Positions 1 to 9,369 of a DNA stretch of 64,000 bases are shown in pieces (within the stretch, counting starts at the first letter, position 1; each line of letters begins with the position of its first letter). The notes under the pieces were generated by a model. That model was given only the letters and a program-made list of their open reading frames with translations. It was not told the DNA's origin and searched no databases. Where the stretch lies: assembly GCA_034435035.1 (NCBI GenBank), contig DAOTXW010000068.1, positions 114,690 to 178,689 of the forward strand, in the 5' to 3' direction. The DNA is from JAHEME01 sp034435035 (lineage in GTDB: Bacteria; Chloroflexota; Anaerolineae; Aggregatilineales; UBA3940). Made by a program: the position numbers and the translations under genes.

Positions 1-678
1 TCGGAGGCAGGCATTGCCAAACTGGCAGTAGCCGGCTTCTCCAATATGGGCGCCCTCTCAGAACGTAATGACGATCCTCAGCATGCCTGCCGCCCGTTTG
101 ATGCCGACCGCGATGGTTTCGTGGCAGGCGAAGGCGGCGGGGCACTGATCCTGGAAAGCGAGGAGCATGCCCGGAAGCGTGGTGCACGGGTCTACGCAGA
201 ACTGCTGGGCTACGGCGCATCAGCAGATGCCTACCATATCACCGCCCCGCTGGAGGACGGTGCCGGGGCGATCCTTGCCATGCAGAGGGCTATCAGCGAT
301 GCGGGCATAGCCCCTTCTCAGATCACCTATCTCAACGCGCACGGCACCAGCACACAGCTCAATGACAAAGCTGAGACGCTGGCGGTGAAGCAGGTATTTG
401 GCGATGCCGCCTACAGGCTGATCATCAGCTCCACCAAGAGCATGACCGGGCATCTGCTGGGTGCGGCGGGCGCAATCGAGGCAATCTTCTCCATCAAAGC
501 CATAGACACGGGGTGGATCCCGCCGACGATCAACTACGAAACACCCGATCCGAACTGCGATCTTGACTACACCCCAAATCAGGCCCGTCAGGCTGAAGTG
601 TCGATAGCCATGTCCAACTCTTTTGGCTTCGGCGGGCACAACGCCTGCTTAATCTTCGGAAAGTACAGCAATGGCTAA
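1..678 (+). CDS. fabF: Beta-ketoacyl-ACP synthase II (3' part, cut by window start)
   Basis: Condensing enzyme that elongates acyl-ACP with malonyl-ACP in type II fatty acid synthesis; cytosolic. The frame is open from base 1, so this is the C-terminal part (about 225 residues). It has the two catalytic histidine motifs of the KAS I/II family, NAHGTSTQLND and STKSMTGHLLGAAGA, and the C-terminal glycine-rich signature SNSFGFGGHNA. The catalytic cysteine lies upstream of the window. The stop overlaps the start of fabH by 8 bases, so the two are translationally coupled in one fatty acid operon. KAS II rather than KAS III is clear from the His/His arrangement. Confidence 0.95.
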   Translation, partial: SEAGIAKLAVAGFSNMGALSERNDDPQHACRPFDADRDGFVAGEGGGALILESEEHARKRGARVYAELLGYGASADAYHITAPLEDGAGAILAMQRAISDAGIAPSQITYLNAHGTSTQLNDKAETLAVKQVFGDAAYRLIISSTKSMTGHLLGAAGAIEAIFSIKAIDTGWIPPTINYETPDPNCDLDYTPNQARQAEVSIAMSNSFGFGGHNACLIFGKYSNG

Positions 679-1882
679 CCAGAAATTGAAGCGGCTGAGC
701 ACCCTCAAACCGGGTGGCGATCGGCGCTATGCACATGTCATCGGGTGGGGTGTCGAGATCCCTGAGCGGGTAATGACCAACCATGAGATCGAGAAGCTCG
801 TGGAGACATCCGATGAGTGGATCAGAGAGCGCACCGGCATTGCCGAGCGTCGCATTGCCGACGACCGTGACACGACAGTCACGCTGGGTGTTCGTGCTGC
901 ACGCAAGGCGCTCAATCACGCAAATATCAACCCATCCGAAATCGACCTGATCGTTGTGGCCACCTCCTCGCCCACGAATCTCTTCCCGGCCACCGCCTGC
1001 CTCATTCAAGATCGGCTTGGCGCAGAGCATGCAGGCGCATTCGACATCCTGGCGGCCTGCACCGGATTCATCTATGCCCTCGGGCTGGCCTCGGCGCAGA
1101 TACGGGCCGGGATGATCGAGACGGCCCTGATCATTGGCACAGAGACACTCAGTCGAATTGTCGACTGGACGGATCGCGGCACCTGTATTCTGTTCGCCGA
1201 TGGGGCCGGAGCTTTCGTGCTCAGAGGCAGTGAGGTGCCCGGAGGCATTCAGGAAGTGGCACTTCATTCGGATGGCTCAGGCGGCGAACTGCTGTGTGCG
1301 CCATCCGGGGTTCGGCCAACCTGGAACGGCTCCCCACAGCCCAATGTGATTACGCAGATGAATGGCCGGGAGGTCTTTCGTTTTGCGAGCCGCGTGATGG
1401 TGACGGCCACGCAGGAGGTGGTGCAACGCGCCAATCTGCGGATGGAAGATATCGATGTAGTTGTACCCCATCAGGCCAACCTGCGCATCATTCAGGCCGC
1501 TGCCCGGGGACTCCACATGCCAATGGAGAAGTTCGTTGTCAACATCGAGCGCTACGGCAACACCTCGACGGCATCGATCCCCATCGCCATCGCCGAGGCA
1601 GTAGAGGGCGGTCAAATCAAGCCCAATGACCGGATTGTCCTGGTTGGATTTGGCGGGGGGTTGACGTGGGGCGCTGTCCTGATGGAATGGGATGTGACAC
1701 CCGGCGCGGTTTCGCATGCTCGCGAAGTCCTGCGTGAAGGGTGGTATATCCTGGCCAGGCTGCGATCGCTGCTGCGGCGGATAGGGCGATTTCTTGAGGC
1801 CATTCTTCGAGGATCACCCACCGGGGAAGAAATCCGCGAAGAGAAACGAGCCCGCCGCTCGTCGAAAAAGCCGGGCCAGTAG
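671..1882 (+). CDS. fabH: Beta-ketoacyl-ACP synthase III with basic C-terminal tail
   Basis: Starts fatty acid synthesis by condensing acyl-CoA with malonyl-ACP. The catalytic Cys is C130 in AACTGF; the His is in PHQANLRIIQ and the Asn in RYGNTSTASIP, giving the complete Cys-His-Asn triad of FabH. The protein is 403 aa while typical FabH is about 310-330 aa. The surplus is a short N-terminal lead (about 20 aa before the domain) and a C-terminal tail of about 55 aa rich in Arg, Lys and Glu that follows the usual end of the fold. ATG start overlaps the end of fabF. Chain-length preference (straight or branched starters) cannot be read from the sequence. Confidence 0.95.
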   Translation: MANQKLKRLSTLKPGGDRRYAHVIGWGVEIPERVMTNHEIEKLVETSDEWIRERTGIAERRIADDRDTTVTLGVRAARKALNHANINPSEIDLIVVATSSPTNLFPATACLIQDRLGAEHAGAFDILAACTGFIYALGLASAQIRAGMIETALIIGTETLSRIVDWTDRGTCILFADGAGAFVLRGSEVPGGIQEVALHSDGSGGELLCAPSGVRPTWNGSPQPNVITQMNGREVFRFASRVMVTATQEVVQRANLRMEDIDVVVPHQANLRIIQAAARGLHMPMEKFVVNIERYGNTSTASIPIAIAEAVEGGQIKPNDRIVLVGFGGGLTWGAVLMEWDVTPGAVSHAREVLREGWYILARLRSLLRRIGRFLEAILRGSPTGEEIREEKRARRSSKKPGQ

Positions 1883-1906
1883 GATAGAGCACGCAGAAAC
1901 AAAGTC

Positions 1907-1936
1907 ACCCGCTGTCGCCATGATGCCACAGCGGGT
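1907..1936. terminator. Hairpin between convergent fabH and sppA
   Basis: A perfect 9-bp inverted repeat (ACCCGCTGT / ACAGCGGGT) with a 12-base loop lies in the 75-base gap between the ends of two convergent genes. There is no good U-tract on either side, so it is a probable bidirectional transcription stop by position rather than a textbook intrinsic terminator. Confidence 0.5.
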
Positions 1937-1957
1937 TCCCCGCCAGGCAATCTGCAG

Positions 1958-2956
1958 TTACTCCTGGGGGCCCAGGTAGCGGAACTCCAGACTGGGATAC
2001 CCCAGCTCCCGGAGCGCCTCGATCGGTATGGTCATACCCGGCCCGGTCTGTGCCCCGGACAGCAAGTCAAGAAGGCCCGGCTCCGGGGCGAACTCCACCA
2101 CTCGGGGCTCCCCCGTGATCCCCCCGAGATCTGCCGCCTTCCGCACCGCATCTTCGAAGTAGCCAATTGCATCCACCAGGCCCAATTCAAGCGCCTGGCG
2201 CCCGGTATAAACGCGCCCGTCAGCCAGCTCACGCACATCCGCCGGGTCCATGGCACGCCCCTCCGCCACCACCGCGATGAAGGCCTCGTGCGTCTCGTCC
2301 AGCAGCGCCTGCCAGTAGGCGCGCTCCTGTTCGCTCATCGTGCGGGTAGGGCTGCCAAAATCCTTCATACTCCCTGCCGTGATGACCACGATTTCGACCC
2401 CTACCTCATCGAGCAGCTCCTCAGCGGTAACAAACTCGCTGATCACGCCGATGCTGCCGGTCAGCGTGTGGGGCGTGGCATAGATATAGTCGGCGGAGGC
2501 CGCCACATAGTAGCCGCCGGAAGCTGCCATCGACCCCATGCTCACCACGACCGGCTTCTCGACCTGCTGCAGTGCATGATAAATCTCATCGGAAGCCACC
2601 ACGCCGCCACCGGGGCTGTCGATGCGCAGCACAATCGCACGCACACTGCTGTCTTCGTCTGCATCCTGGATCAGCTCAATGATCGTTTCTGCGCCGGCCA
2701 CGCCGCCGCCAAAGCTCCCAGAAGACCCGCTCATGATGGGGCCGCTAATGCGGATCACAGCGACGGCCGGACTCAGCCCACCCGCACCGCCTGCACCGGA
2801 TGATGCGGTCACCGCAAAGCCAAACGCCATGCATCCCACTGTCGGAGCGACGAGGAACGCCATCAGCAGCCCAAGTATCCACAGAAAGACCCGATTGCTA
2901 TCTCGGCGGCTGCCTGCCGCGGGTGCCGGTGAGACTGGTGTATCCTCAGCCATCAT
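1958..2956 (-). CDS. sppA: Signal peptide peptidase SppA (short 36K type)
   Basis: Membrane-anchored serine protease that degrades signal peptides left after protein export. 332 aa. One N-terminal membrane segment (about residues 24-52, after a polar N-terminus), then a ClpP/crotonase-like fold. The nucleophile Ser is in GSMAASGGYY and the general-base Lys in GSMKDFGSP, the Ser-Lys dyad of this family; the oxyanion-region motif IDSPGGGV is also present. The length fits the single-domain type of Gram-positives and archaea, not the 67-kDa E. coli type. It lies 30 bases downstream of tyrS on the same strand and is probably co-transcribed with it. Confidence 0.93.
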   Translation of the reverse strand: MMAEDTPVSPAPAAGSRRDSNRVFLWILGLLMAFLVAPTVGCMAFGFAVTASSGAGGAGGLSPAVAVIRISGPIMSGSSGSFGGGVAGAETIIELIQDADEDSSVRAIVLRIDSPGGGVVASDEIYHALQQVEKPVVVSMGSMAASGGYYVAASADYIYATPHTLTGSIGVISEFVTAEELLDEVGVEIVVITAGSMKDFGSPTRTMSEQERAYWQALLDETHEAFIAVVAEGRAMDPADVRELADGRVYTGRQALELGLVDAIGYFEDAVRKAADLGGITGEPRVVEFAPEPGLLDLLSGAQTGPGMTIPIEALRELGYPSLEFRYLGPQE

Positions 2957-2986
2957 GCTACCTCAATTCGTCGCTCATTTGCCACG

Positions 2987-4228
2987 CTATCCGCGAACAC
3001 GCAGGAACTGCCGCTTACCCACCTTGATAACCCGCTCGCCTTCGCCGGGCATCAGAATCATGCCAGGGTCGTCCACCCGCTGACCATCGATGCGCACACC
3101 CCCCTGCTCGATGAGCCGGCGAACTTCGGCCTTGCTGCGAACAATCCCGGCACCGGTGATTACATCGACAACCGATGCTGCAGCGAGCAAAACCGTTTCG
3201 GGCATGTCATCTGGCGTGCCCTTATCCCGGAACAATGTATTAAAGTGTCGCTCAGCGCGCTGGGCAGCCTCCTCGCCGTGGAAGGTGGCCACGATCCGCG
3301 CGGCCAGCGCCATCTTGGTCTCTTTGGGCCGGCTCTCCATATCACGCTGTAGTTGCGCCAGCTGCGGCTCCCCCCACCCCAGCAGAAGCTTGTGATAGAC
3401 TGGCATGGCCTTGTCTGGCACACTCATGATCTTGCCGTACATATCTTCCGGGGTGGTGAGGATCGGGATATGGTTTCCGGCTGATTTGCTCATCTTCGCC
3501 TCGCCGTCGGTTCCCGGAAGGCTCTCGCCCATGATGATAGCCACCATCGGGCGCTGCCCCACCGCCTCCTGCAGCTTGCGACCGGCCACGAGGATATTGA
3601 ACAGCTGATCGGCGCCTCCGACCTGAACATCGGTCTCCAGCGCCACCGCGTCATAAGCCTGCATCAGCGAATAGAAGGTCTCGTGCAAGAAAATCGGCTC
3701 GCCAGCATCCAGCCGCTTTCTAAAGTTGTCGCGGGCCAGGAACTGCTGCACAGTGAAATTGGCGGCAATCCGGATCACATCAGCAAATGTCAGCGGCGAC
3801 AGCCATTCGGCGTTGTAACGAACCCGAGTCACTGCTGGATCCAGGATCTTGAAGGCCTGTTCAGCATAGGTGCGAGCATTAGCCTCTACTTCGCTGAAGG
3901 CCAGCTGATCCCGGGCCCGGTCGATGTCGGAAGGATCGCCGATCAGGCTGGTATAGGTTCCGATCAGAAAGGTCACCTCATGCCCCAGTTCCTGGAACTG
4001 CCGCAGCTTCCGCATCGTGATCGTATGGCCCAGATGCAGGTCCGGCTTGCGGGGATCGTATCCGCAATACACTTTCAATGGGCGTCCCGTCGCCTCAGAC
4101 TCGAGAAGGCGGGCGCGCAGCTCCCGGGTCATTACCTGGGCCGTGTGGGCATCCCCGTAATCCGTCCCCTGCATCAGCAGTGACACCTGATCATCAACAG
4201 CCAGCCTGCCGCTCATGAATACACCCAT
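2987..4228 (-). CDS. tyrS: Tyrosyl-tRNA synthetase
   Basis: Charges tRNA-Tyr with tyrosine in the cytosol. 413 aa. Class I signature as DLHLGHT near residue 60 (HIGH-like) and AKMSKSAGN (KMSKS loop); the C-terminus (about residues 350-413) is an S4 RNA-binding domain with a VRRLIEQGGVRIDG-like core. The long segment before the HIGH motif and the DPRKPDLHLGH context match the TyrS 2 (TyrZ-like) subfamily. The first ATG is used; an ATG four codons later is an alternative. First gene of a likely tyrS-sppA unit with a good promoter 35 bases upstream. No T-box leader is seen; the leader is too short for one. Confidence 0.95.
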   Translation of the reverse strand: MGVFMSGRLAVDDQVSLLMQGTDYGDAHTAQVMTRELRARLLESEATGRPLKVYCGYDPRKPDLHLGHTITMRKLRQFQELGHEVTFLIGTYTSLIGDPSDIDRARDQLAFSEVEANARTYAEQAFKILDPAVTRVRYNAEWLSPLTFADVIRIAANFTVQQFLARDNFRKRLDAGEPIFLHETFYSLMQAYDAVALETDVQVGGADQLFNILVAGRKLQEAVGQRPMVAIIMGESLPGTDGEAKMSKSAGNHIPILTTPEDMYGKIMSVPDKAMPVYHKLLLGWGEPQLAQLQRDMESRPKETKMALAARIVATFHGEEAAQRAERHFNTLFRDKGTPDDMPETVLLAAASVVDVITGAGIVRSKAEVRRLIEQGGVRIDGQRVDDPGMILMPGEGERVIKVGKRQFLRVRG

Positions 4229-4263
4229 TCAGGTAGAGCCTGACAAATCGCAGCCGATGCTAG

Positions 4264-4292
4264 ATGGTAGACGGGCCACGCAGGCTTGTCAA
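4264..4292 (-). promoter_or_regulatory. Sigma70-type promoter of tyrS-sppA
   Basis: On the minus strand TTGACA (4287-4292) and TACCAT (4264-4269) are separated by 17 bases, placing transcription start near 4257, about 30 bases before the tyrS ATG. The -35 is a perfect match and the -10 matches at four of six. Confidence 0.6.
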
Positions 4293-4351
4293 TACTCGCC
4301 CGCCAGCCCGGCGCGGTTATACTCAGAAGACCCTGTCGGAGGAGAGATTCG

Positions 4352-4978
4352 ATGCTGCTTTACTGGATTCAGGGGGTAGTCCTGGGGTTCTCAGCCGGGG
4401 CGACGCCGGGACCCTTCCAGGCGTACCTCCTGTCCCGGGTTATGCGCAGGGGCTGGCTGTCGACGCTGCCAGCGGCCTTCGCGCCCCTGCTAAGCGATGG
4501 GCCAATCATCGCCCTGATGCTGCTGGTGCTGAGCCGAACCTCACCCCCGTTCCAGATCGGCCTGCAGATTGCGGGCGGGCTGTTCATCCTCTACCTCGCG
4601 CTGGGGGCTTTCCGCAGCTTCCGTGAGGGCGCGGCTACCAGCGGAGCGTCCACGCAGGAGACTGGCCGGAGCCTCCTGGAGGCTGTAACCACCAACCTGC
4701 TGAATCCCAACCCGTATATTTTCTGGGGCACTGTGGGGGTACAGACACTGCTGGCAGGCTGGCGGCAGTCACCGCTGATCGGGATTGCCTACTTGATTGG
4801 CTTCTACACAGCGCTGATCGGGTGCTTCGCCGGGTTGATCGCAGTGTTCTCACTGGCCCGCCAGTCAGGCCCCCGCATCGCTCACACGCTGATGGCGGTG
4901 GCAGCAGCCGCTCTCCTGGTCATGGGGCTGTACCGTATCGGGAGCGGGGTGGGGACAGCGTTGGCCTGGGCGTACTGA
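4352..4978 (+). CDS. LysE/RhtB-family amino acid exporter-like membrane protein
   Basis: 208 aa, almost entirely hydrophobic with about six predicted membrane segments, starting MLLYWIQGVVLGFSAGATPG. The GxxxGATPGP-like motif near the N-terminus and the size are typical of the LysE superfamily, which exports amino acids or related small molecules across the cytoplasmic membrane. The ATG at 4352 is chosen over an upstream TTG because a GGAGGAGAG ribosome site sits 7 bases before it. A TATACT -10-like box is at 4318-4323 without a clear -35. Substrate is unknown. It stands alone between divergent tyrS and the promoter of alaS. Confidence 0.75.
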   Translation: MLLYWIQGVVLGFSAGATPGPFQAYLLSRVMRRGWLSTLPAAFAPLLSDGPIIALMLLVLSRTSPPFQIGLQIAGGLFILYLALGAFRSFREGAATSGASTQETGRSLLEAVTTNLLNPNPYIFWGTVGVQTLLAGWRQSPLIGIAYLIGFYTALIGCFAGLIAVFSLARQSGPRIAHTLMAVAAAALLVMGLYRIGSGVGTALAWAY

Positions 4979-4984
4979 GCCGCG

Positions 4985-5013
4985 TTGTCAGCCTACAGTC
5001 GATTGTTTATAAT
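4985..5013 (+). promoter_or_regulatory. Strong sigma70-type promoter of alaS
   Basis: TTGTCA (4985-4990) and a consensus TATAAT (5008-5013) with 17-base spacing, directly after the LysE-like gene. It would give a leader of about 50 bases for alaS. Confidence 0.75.
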
Positions 5014-5070
5014 CTGCCCACATTGATTCCCGGGGCCCAGGCTGCGGGCGAAAGCGAGTATCGGATCGCG

Positions 5071-7785
5071 ATGAAGCAGATGACCAGCGACGAAATCCGC
5101 AGGACTTTTTTGAACTTCTTTGCTGAGCGTGGGCATGAAGTTGTTGCTTCTTCGTCGCTGGTCCCCGGCAACGATCCCACTCTGCTGTTCACCAACGCCG
5201 GCATGGTGCAGTTCAAGGATGTCTTCCTTGGCCTCGACAGACGCCCCTACCGCCGCGCTACGACATCGCAGAAGTGCATGCGGATCAGCGGCAAGCACAA
5301 CGATCTGGAGAACGTAGGGCCGTCCCCCCGCCATCATACGTTCTTCGAGATGCTGGGGAACTTCTCGTTCGGTGACTACTTCAAGCAGGATGCCATCCGC
5401 TACGCTTACGAACTGCTGACCCGTGTCTATCAGATCCCCCCGGAGCGACTGGCCTTCACTGTCTACAGAGATGATCAGGAAGCCTACGATCTATGGACGA
5501 AGGACATCGGGGTGGATCCGGGTCGGGTCGCCCGCATGGGCCCCAAGACCAACTTCTGGCAGATGGCCGAGACAGGCCCGTGTGGACCCACCAGCGAGAT
5601 CCATTTTGACCTGCAGCCAGAACGCGGCGCCGGCACAATCCTGGCCGACCTGGAGGCAGAAGACGATCGCTTTCTGGAGCTGTGGAATCTGGTCTTCATG
5701 CAGTTTAACCGCACCGAACCCGATCCCTCTCACTCGGGCCGCTTTGACCAACCCCTGCCTGCCCCTGGCGTAGATACGGGTATGGGTCTGGAGCGCATCG
5801 CAGCGGTTATGCAGGAGGCTGAAGCCAACTACGACACCGATCTCTTCACCGATCTGATGGATGCGACTCAGGAGATCCTGGGGCATGAGGATGCGTTCCG
5901 GGCCGAACATCGGGTTGCTTACCGCGTGATCGCCGACCATACCCGCGCTGCGGCGTTCCTCATCGCGGATGGAGTCAACCCCGGCACCACCGGTCGCGAA
6001 TATGTGGTGCGGATGCTGATCCGCCGCGCCTGGCGCTTTGCGCACGGCATGGGTGTCAACCAGCCCTTCCTCACCGGCGTGGCGGATGCGTTGATCGAGA
6101 AGATGGGTGACGTGTACCCGGAGCTCCGCCAGTTCCGCCAGGCGATTCATTATCAGATCAGGACCGAGGAGGAGCGCTTCGGCCGCGTCCTGGATTCCTC
6201 GCTGAGCGTGCTTGATCGCATGATCGCCGATATGCGCGAAAGCGGCCAAGAGGTGATGGAGGGAGAGGACGCATTCTTTCTCTTTTCTACGCACGGATTG
6301 CCGCTCGAGATCACCCGCGATGTCCTGAAAGAATCCGGGCTGGCAGTGGATGAGGGCAGCTTCCGGTCTGCCCAGGAAGAGCATGCCCGGCGCTCCGAAA
6401 GCGAGACCCGCGAGTTCGAGGATGTAGGCCTGTACCGGACTGTGCTGGATGATCTCCAACAGACCGGACAGCTTGGCCCAGAGGGCGTAGAATATGATCC
6501 TTATGACTACGACCATCTGAGCATCACCACCCATGTGGTGGCAATGCTGGTCGATGGGCAGCGCGTGGAGCGTGCACCCACCGGCGCGGTAGTCGAAGTC
6601 GTGCTGGCCCGGACTCCCTTCTACGTCGAATCGGGTGGACAGGTCAGCGATCGCGGGATCATCCATTCCGACAGCTGGAGCATCCAGGTAGACGATGTCA
6701 GAGCGCCAGTGGGCGGGCTGATAGTCCACATCGGCAGAGTCGAAAGCGGAGAAGCGGCGGTAGGGATGCATGCCACGGCCAGTGTGGATGTAGCGCGTCG
6801 CTGGGACATCATGCGCAACCACACAGCGACCCACCTGCTGCATGCCAGCCTGCGCCAAACCCTCGGGGAGCACGTACGCCAGAAGGGCTCGCTGGTCGCG
6901 CCAGATCGGCTGCGCTTCGATTTCACCCATAACACCGCACTGTCGTCTGACGAAATTGACCGGATCAACGCAGAGGTCAATGCAATGATCCTTGCTAACC
7001 AGCCGGTGCAGATCATCCAGAAACCGCTGACCGACGCCCGACGCGAGGGCGCGATGGCGCTGTTCGGCGAGAAATACGGGACGGTTGTCCGGACGGTGAC
7101 AGTTCCCCGGCCCACACAGGATCAGCGCTTCAGCTATGAGCTGTGCGGCGGAACCCATGTCCGCACCACAGCGGAGATCGGCCTCTTCCTGATCGTAGGC
7201 GAGGAGAGCAGCAGCGCTGGCGTCCGACGTATTGAGGCCATTACCGGGCGTGCGGCTCAGCAGACCCTGCTGCGTCAGTCAGCCTTACTGAGGATGGCCG
7301 CCGCAACCCTGCGAACCGACCCGGAGGGGGTCCCTGCCCGCATCGACAGCCTGATTGAGGAGCTTGCCAGCGCACAGCACACCCTCGATCAGCTTCAACG
7401 CCGCTCCGCCCGCGATGCCACGGACTCGCTGCTGAGCCGGCGCCGTGAGGTCCAGGGCATCCAGATCGTGGCGGCCCAGGTGAATGTACCTGACCCCGAC
7501 CTGCTGGCCGAGATGGCAGATTGGTGCCGCGATCGCCTGCAGGGAACCAGCGTTGTGGTGCTGGGGAGTGAGATTGATGGCAGCGCGCGGTTGGTCGCCA
7601 AAGTTACCCCGGAGGCGGAGGCGCGCGGACTGCATGCCGGCCGGTTGGTAGGCCAGATTGCCAAGCTCGTGGGCGGTGGAGGGGGCGGTCGCCCCGATTT
7701 CGCCACCGCCGGCGGGAAGCAGCCGGATAGGCTGCCTGACGCAATCGCCGCCGTGGAGGGCATGGTTGCCGAGATGGCGAAGTAG
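5071..7785 (+). CDS. alaS: Alanyl-tRNA synthetase
   Basis: Charges tRNA-Ala and edits mischarged Ser/Gly. 904 aa, close to the usual 870-900. Class II catalytic core at the N-terminus (LFTNAGMVQFKDVFLG, then the RMSGKHNDLENVG-like stretch written here with RISGKHN), tRNA-recognition region, editing domain with the zinc-type motif HTATHLLH and the paired CGGTH, and a C-terminal C-Ala domain ending in a glycine-rich GGGGGGRPDFATAGG. The ATG at 5071 is chosen because the family's N-terminus starts here; the frame is open further upstream without a family-like sequence. Likely heads a transcript with the next four genes; alaS-ruvX-mltG is a known conserved neighbourhood in Firmicutes. Confidence 0.96.
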   Translation: MKQMTSDEIRRTFLNFFAERGHEVVASSSLVPGNDPTLLFTNAGMVQFKDVFLGLDRRPYRRATTSQKCMRISGKHNDLENVGPSPRHHTFFEMLGNFSFGDYFKQDAIRYAYELLTRVYQIPPERLAFTVYRDDQEAYDLWTKDIGVDPGRVARMGPKTNFWQMAETGPCGPTSEIHFDLQPERGAGTILADLEAEDDRFLELWNLVFMQFNRTEPDPSHSGRFDQPLPAPGVDTGMGLERIAAVMQEAEANYDTDLFTDLMDATQEILGHEDAFRAEHRVAYRVIADHTRAAAFLIADGVNPGTTGREYVVRMLIRRAWRFAHGMGVNQPFLTGVADALIEKMGDVYPELRQFRQAIHYQIRTEEERFGRVLDSSLSVLDRMIADMRESGQEVMEGEDAFFLFSTHGLPLEITRDVLKESGLAVDEGSFRSAQEEHARRSESETREFEDVGLYRTVLDDLQQTGQLGPEGVEYDPYDYDHLSITTHVVAMLVDGQRVERAPTGAVVEVVLARTPFYVESGGQVSDRGIIHSDSWSIQVDDVRAPVGGLIVHIGRVESGEAAVGMHATASVDVARRWDIMRNHTATHLLHASLRQTLGEHVRQKGSLVAPDRLRFDFTHNTALSSDEIDRINAEVNAMILANQPVQIIQKPLTDARREGAMALFGEKYGTVVRTVTVPRPTQDQRFSYELCGGTHVRTTAEIGLFLIVGEESSSAGVRRIEAITGRAAQQTLLRQSALLRMAAATLRTDPEGVPARIDSLIEELASAQHTLDQLQRRSARDATDSLLSRRREVQGIQIVAAQVNVPDPDLLAEMADWCRDRLQGTSVVVLGSEIDGSARLVAKVTPEAEARGLHAGRLVGQIAKLVGGGGGGRPDFATAGGKQPDRLPDAIAAVEGMVAEMAK

Positions 7786-7827
7786 TTCGAATCACGGGCG
7801 CCCGGTCCGGGTGGACAGCGGTGCACG

Positions 7828-9369
7828 GTGAAAGAACAGATCATTCACCTGGAATCCGACGACGACGTAACCTCCACGCGTGAGAAACTCGGCTGGGCTC
7901 GGGCCACTCACGTGCTGCTGGTATTTCCCGACAACCCGCGGCAGCCCATTCTCCAGCGCCGTCTCGATCTGGTCCTGCTTCAGCGCGAAGCCACCCGCCT
8001 GCGGGCACATCTGGCGCTGATCACGCGCGACCCTCTTGTTCTTGACCACGCGGCGGAGTTGGGAATCCCCTGTTTTCCAAGCATCGAGAGCAGCCATCGG
8101 CGGCGCTGGCGCACTGCCCGCGCCCGATTATCGCCTTCCCGAGCCGAACAGCCCGTCTCGCTTGATCCGGAACTGATGGCGGCTGCCAGCCAGTTCCGAT
8201 CGCCGCTGCGACCCACCACCAGCCAGCTGTCACCCCAGGCACGCCGGGTGATGGCCCTGATTCTTGCCATTGCAGCCTGTGCAGCTGCGATAGTCGCGGG
8301 ACCTGCGGCGACCATCCATCTTTTACCAGCCGCCAATCAGGTGACCGTTACAACGGTCGTTGTGGCTGATCCCTCTGCATCAGCCAACGATCTTGCAGAC
8401 AGCAGCATTCCGGCCCGGCTGGTTGGCGTCGAGGTTGAGGGTACCGTAACACTCAATACCACTGGCACAGCCGATCAGCCCAGCGAAAAGGCCCGCGGCG
8501 TCGCGCTATTCACGAATCTGATCCCGGACCAGGTCACTATCCCGGCAGGGACCGTCGTCCGCACCAGTGCAGCGCAGCCCGTGCGCTTCACGACTCTGGA
8601 GGACGCCACCCTGCCCGGCACGATTGGCGCGACTGTCGAAGTCGCCATCGAAGCAATCAAACCCGGCTTCGAAGGCAACGTGCCAACGGCACGCGTCAAC
8701 CAGATCGAGGGGCCGCTGGCTTCCAGGCTGGCGGTTGCTAACTCGGGACCAACCCGTGGCGGAGACGTCACGGTCGTGCCGGCCGTCTCGCAGCAGGACT
8801 ACGACCGTATTCGTGCTCTGCTCCTCCAGCAGCTGCAGCAGCGCGCCTACGCGGAGATGCAGACCGATCCCTTCATCGCCCTGCAGGAGACCGAGTTCGT
8901 GCCATTGGAGTCGCTGAGCGTAGTCCTGGTGCAGTCCGAAGTCTATGATGCCTATGTCGGCCAGCCAGTGCCCGAGCTCACCCTGGACATGCGGGCGACT
9001 GTTCAGGGGGTTGCGATAGACGAGCGGCTGGCGCGCGAAGTGGTGTACGGTCGGCTGGCCGAGCGCGTAGGCGCAGGATTTCAGATCGCAGCCGGCACAC
9101 TGGTGTTCCGCCGGGGAGAGATCACAGCCATTGACGAGCAGCGCCGTGTATCCTTTGTCATGCAGGCAGCGGGCGATGTGACGGCAGCCATCAGCACCCA
9201 GCAGGTGATCCGGCTAACCCGCGGTCGCAGCCTCAGCCAGGCTGCCGCTATATTGGATCGTGATTTCCCACTGGCTGCGCCGCCCGTCATTGAGGTCTGG
9301 CCGCCATTCTGGCCCTTCATGCCCGGCCTGCCAGCCCGCATCCGGGTGGAGGTGACCGGTCAACTATGA
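7828..9369 (+). CDS. Baseplate-J-like single-pass membrane protein
   Basis: 513 aa with a GTG start. Residues about 1-100 form a soluble alpha/beta region (HLESDDDVTSTREKLGWA; LALITRDPLVLDHAAELGIP) that would face the cytoplasm. A Ser/Arg-rich linker follows, then one membrane helix around residues 145-165, then an exported beta-rich region of about 340 residues resembling the baseplate J/gp47-like domain of Chloroflexota membrane proteins. No phage genes are nearby, so the baseplate name reflects fold similarity only. Sits between alaS and ruvX with a 4-base ATGA overlap to ruvX. Function unknown; a cell-envelope role is suggested by mltG two genes on. Confidence 0.6.
   Translation: MKEQIIHLESDDDVTSTREKLGWARATHVLLVFPDNPRQPILQRRLDLVLLQREATRLRAHLALITRDPLVLDHAAELGIPCFPSIESSHRRRWRTARARLSPSRAEQPVSLDPELMAAASQFRSPLRPTTSQLSPQARRVMALILAIAACAAAIVAGPAATIHLLPAANQVTVTTVVVADPSASANDLADSSIPARLVGVEVEGTVTLNTTGTADQPSEKARGVALFTNLIPDQVTIPAGTVVRTSAAQPVRFTTLEDATLPGTIGATVEVAIEAIKPGFEGNVPTARVNQIEGPLASRLAVANSGPTRGGDVTVVPAVSQQDYDRIRALLLQQLQQRAYAEMQTDPFIALQETEFVPLESLSVVLVQSEVYDAYVGQPVPELTLDMRATVQGVAIDERLAREVVYGRLAERVGAGFQIAAGTLVFRRGEITAIDEQRRVSFVMQAAGDVTAAISTQQVIRLTRGRSLSQAAAILDRDFPLAAPPVIEVWPPFWPFMPGLPARIRVEVTGQL

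Noticed and set aside
4229..5070. T-box leaders for tyrS or alaS
   Set aside because: Leaders are about 30-55 bases; no T-box sequence or specifier stem is present.
5491..7158. 555-codon open frame antisense to alaS
   Set aside because: Long antisense frames are common in GC-rich codon usage; the protein has no recognisable pattern while alaS is complete.
7828..9369. Prophage remnant suggested by the baseplate-J-like domain
   Set aside because: It is one membrane-anchored gene in a housekeeping cluster with no other phage genes.
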